Under the pieces are notes generated by a model. That model had not been told where the DNA came from, searched no databases, and saw only the letters and a program-made list of their open reading frames with translations. From Oscillibacter sp. (lineage in GTDB: Bacteria > Bacillota > Clostridia > Oscillospirales > Oscillospiraceae), in contig JAAWIL010000115.1 in the NCBI GenBank assembly GCA_022796315.1, forward strand, positions 1 to 6,546: DNA of 6,546 nucleotides. Reading direction: 5' to 3'. Positions 4,402-6,546 of this stretch are shown in pieces (positions within the stretch are counted from its first letter, which is position 1; each line of letters opens with the position of its first letter). A program made the translations under genes and the position numbers.

Positions 4402-6368
4402 GAAACTCCCTCCTCCCGAGGCAGCAGCGTCAGCTCCGCCGTTTTTTCGCCGTTGATATAGAGGTCCGCGGCGTAGCTGTCCGGGGGCGCCCAGCTCCCG
4501 GCGTCGCTCCCCTCAAAGCCGGTGCCTCCGCCGCCCAGAAAGATCTCGTTCTGGGTCTCCCCGTCGAACCCGCTCTGATCGCCCCAGCTCTCCCCGTCGG
4601 AGCTGCTGCCGCTGGAGTTCTCCCCGCCGGGGTTCCGCAGCTGGGGCCGGGTCTCCCCCTGTGTCATGGGGGCGCAGGAGGCGCCGACGCTCCGGATCTC
4701 CTTCCGCCGTTCCGGACTGCCGGTGTAGACGGCGGTGAGGCTGGTGTGCTGATAACAGGCGGTAAACTCCCCCTGGGGCTGGGGCGTGGTTCGGAAGACC
4801 CGGGAGGAGAAAAACATACTGCCGCCGGTCTCGTAGCTGTCCACCCGGCAGGTGGTCTGCCACTTCACCTGTACCGTGAAGTCCCCGGCCTGGTCCTCAA
4901 AAACCAGGTTCGGCAGTTCATCGCAGCGGCTTGGCAGCTGCATCCAGCCATAGGCCTCCACCGCCTGGAACTCCGCCAGGGGGCGCGTCACCCAGCGCCG
5001 TCCCTCCCGCTCCGTCCGAACAGGCTGGAACGCAATCCAGCAGTACCCGTTTGGGTGCCACTGCGCTCCCTCCGGCGGCCCCGCAAGCTCCACTACCACC
5101 AGACCCTCAAAGACGTCCGGCTCCTTTTGCCGCAGGTTGTAGATCTGATAGCCGGAGGAGATCTGAGGAACCCCCGGCAGTCCGCAATCCCAGTCCGACT
5201 CCGGCGGCCAGGCGCTGCGCTCCTGGGCCCGGCGCAGCTGCTCCGCCAGGGCGTTCTGTTCTTCCAGCGGGGCGCACATGGCCCGGTAGAGGACATTGCG
5301 GTCCAGCACCGCCTTGGCGTAGGTATCCAGGGCCCCGGCATAGGTGGTGCAGTAGGTGGTTCGGGCAGAGGCCATGGCCGCCGCCCCGTGGACGCCCGTG
5401 ACGCCGCCCTCCTGCCGCACCGCCTGGGCCCGGGTGCCCGCCAGCAGGGGCGCCGCCAGCACCAGGGCCACGCACAGGCCCACCAGCCCCATCCCCCTGG
5501 GGTAGCGCTTGAAGCGGGCAATGGCCTCGATCCGCCGCCGGATCTGCTTTCCGCCGTTGGCGATGGAGGAGGTCCCCGGCGTCCGGGCATAGCGCTCGTC
5601 CGCCATGGCCAAGAGAATCCGGCCATAGTCCCGGCGCTCCTCTCCCTCCAGCCGCTCCAGCACCCGCTGGTCGCAGAGGGACTCCAGGTCATTTCCCGCC
5701 AGGTTGGCGCAGTGCCACAGCAGGGGGTTGCACCAGTGGAGACACCGGAACAGGCAGATCACAAGCCCCCAGGCCGCATCCCGGTGCTTCAGGTGCAGCA
5801 GCTCGTGGAGCAGCACCTTCTCGTCCGCCGTCTCCCCGGCGGGCAGGGCCAGCACAGGCCGGAACACTCCGCAGACGAAGGCCGTGGCCAGTCCCTCCAC
5901 CTCCACGGCGGGACACACCGGCAGGCCGTACCGCTCCGCCACCGCCCGGATGGGCGCCTCCGCCGCCGGGACTCCCCGCCGGAGCAGGCTCCGCAGCCGG
6001 ACATAGGCCCCCAGATTCCAGGCCAGCAGCCCCAGGACCCCCGCCAGGTAGAGGAGATAGCCCCACTCCGCCGCCGTCTCCGGCAGGACCGGGCGGGGCA
6101 GGGGCACCGGGGCCGCCACCCGGGCCAGCGCGCCGTGCTCCCCGGTCAGCAGGGACCGCGCCGTCTCCACCACAAGGGGCCAGTTGAAGAGGGCGTACCG
6201 TCCCCCCAGCCCCGCCGGCATCGCCAGCACCGCCCCCAGCACTCCCCAGACGGCAAACTGCCACCGGGGGGGCAGCTTGTCCCGAAAGACCGCCTTCACC
6301 GCCAGCAGCAGCGCCGCCGCCCCGGAGGCGGTGAGGGTCTGCAGAAGTACGCTCCAGAGATCGCTCAT
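4398..6368 (-). CDS. M56-family (BlaR1-like) membrane zinc metallopeptidase without a penicillin-binding domain
   Basis: 656 residues. Four membrane helices lie at about 6-27, 37-55, 102-122 and 292-311, the usual M56 layout. Between helices 3 and 4 is the cytoplasmic peptidase domain. It has HELLH at 188-192 (two zinc ligands and the catalytic Glu) and NDLESLCD at 226-233, with Glu229 as the third ligand; the 41-residue spacing matches BlaR1. The conserved KQIRRRIEAIARFKR segment precedes helix 4. The exterior part (about 312-656) is not a BlaR1 beta-lactam sensor, as no STxK-type motif was seen. It is a divergent domain with a Ser/Gly/Asp-rich stretch at about 582-626. In known systems such proteases cleave a BlaI/MecI repressor after sensing a ligand; none is adjacent here. 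AGGAGG (6375-6380) precedes the ATG by six bases. The second gene overlaps its stop. Confidence 0.9.
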   Translation of the reverse strand: MSDLWSVLLQTLTASGAAALLLAVKAVFRDKLPPRWQFAVWGVLGAVLAMPAGLGGRYALFNWPLVVETARSLLTGEHGALARVAAPVPLPRPVLPETAAEWGYLLYLAGVLGLLAWNLGAYVRLRSLLRRGVPAAEAPIRAVAERYGLPVCPAVEVEGLATAFVCGVFRPVLALPAGETADEKVLLHELLHLKHRDAAWGLVICLFRCLHWCNPLLWHCANLAGNDLESLCDQRVLERLEGEERRDYGRILLAMADERYARTPGTSSIANGGKQIRRRIEAIARFKRYPRGMGLVGLCVALVLAAPLLAGTRAQAVRQEGGVTGVHGAAAMASARTTYCTTYAGALDTYAKAVLDRNVLYRAMCAPLEEQNALAEQLRRAQERSAWPPESDWDCGLPGVPQISSGYQIYNLRQKEPDVFEGLVVVELAGPPEGAQWHPNGYCWIAFQPVRTEREGRRWVTRPLAEFQAVEAYGWMQLPSRCDELPNLVFEDQAGDFTVQVKWQTTCRVDSYETGGSMFFSSRVFRTTPQPQGEFTACYQHTSLTAVYTGSPERRKEIRSVGASCAPMTQGETRPQLRNPGGENSSGSSSDGESWGDQSGFDGETQNEIFLGGGGTGFEGSDAGSWAPPDSYAADLYINGEKTAELTLLPREEGVS

Positions 6369-6378
6369 ATAGAACCTC

Positions 6379-6528
6379 CTATTCCATGATCCGGACAGGG
6401 CTGGAAGGGAAGGGGCCGCTGTTTTCCCCCCAGCGCTTCCCCGGCCTCCTCAGAGCCTGTTTAAAATCTCCCCGCGCATGTCTTGGCGGCGTATTTTCCG
6501 CCCTGACTGCGTTAAAAATCCTTGCCAT
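6379..6528 (-). other. Short open frame (49 codons), probably part of an intergenic repeat rather than a gene
   Basis: An ATG at 6528 opens a frame translating as MARIFNAVRAENTPPRHARG and onward, ending RIME followed by TAG at 6381-6379, two bases from the AGGAGG of the M56 gene. No ribosome binding site precedes it; instead CATCC/GGATG forms a hairpin over the start (6526-6539). Composition is Arg/Pro-rich. From memory, MARIFNAVRAE-like short frames recur between genes in Oscillospiraceae genomes, which points to a dispersed repeat; this could not be verified here. The stretch 6369-6546 contains no BlaI-like sequence and no clear promoter for the M56 operon. Confidence 0.35.
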
Positions 6529-6546
6529 CCGTCAGGATGCCTGCGG

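Noticed and set aside
4746..6389. Long plus-strand open frame of about 547 codons
   Set aside because: It is antisense to the well-supported M56 peptidase gene, and its composition is low-complexity Pro/Gln/Arg/His.

Overview
The window suggests a high-GC Bacillota of the Oscillospiraceae type (Flavonifractor, Lawsonibacter or Pseudoflavonifractor-like). This is inferred from three things: the GC-rich coding sequence with strong AGGAGG ribosome binding sites, the signal peptide typical of S-layer-homology proteins from that group, and GC-rich hairpin repeats between genes. All convincing genes lie on the minus strand, so transcription runs from high to low coordinates. No rRNA, tRNA, CRISPR array or complete transposon is visible.

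Reading in the direction of transcription, the right third (6368 to 3820) is a two-gene operon. It encodes an M56 (BlaR1-like) membrane metallopeptidase followed, with an ATGA overlap, by a small multi-pass membrane protein. A strong terminator (3589-3630) ends the operon after an approximately 190-base structured 3' untranslated region. The M56 protein keeps the zinc-site residues but has no penicillin-binding domain. No BlaI/MecI-type repressor is adjacent, so it looks like an orphan regulated-proteolysis sensor.

The middle holds a compact repeat element (3239-3546). It has imperfect 24-bp inverted ends and encloses four copies of a 50-bp hairpin-bearing tandem repeat. Next comes a TetR-family regulator (2564-3130) with a clear promoter and a possible operator over its -35 box. 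Between this gene and a strong terminator (2213-2246) lie more than 300 non-coding bases full of stem-loops. Among them is a 76-base segment (2276-2351) that folds on paper into a four-way junction with no unpaired joining bases.

The left third holds a 108-residue protein of unknown function with its own promoter and terminator. It is followed by a 423-residue protein (426-1697) built from two degenerate tyrosine-recombinase-like catalytic domains that have lost key catalytic residues, fused to two winged-helix domains. This is probably a DNA-binding protein derived from an integrase. The window ends inside the N-terminus of a secreted, probably S-layer-homology, protein (1-83), whose leader carries a long hairpin. 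The recombinase-derived protein, the cloverleaf and the inverted-repeat element are the parts most worth following up.
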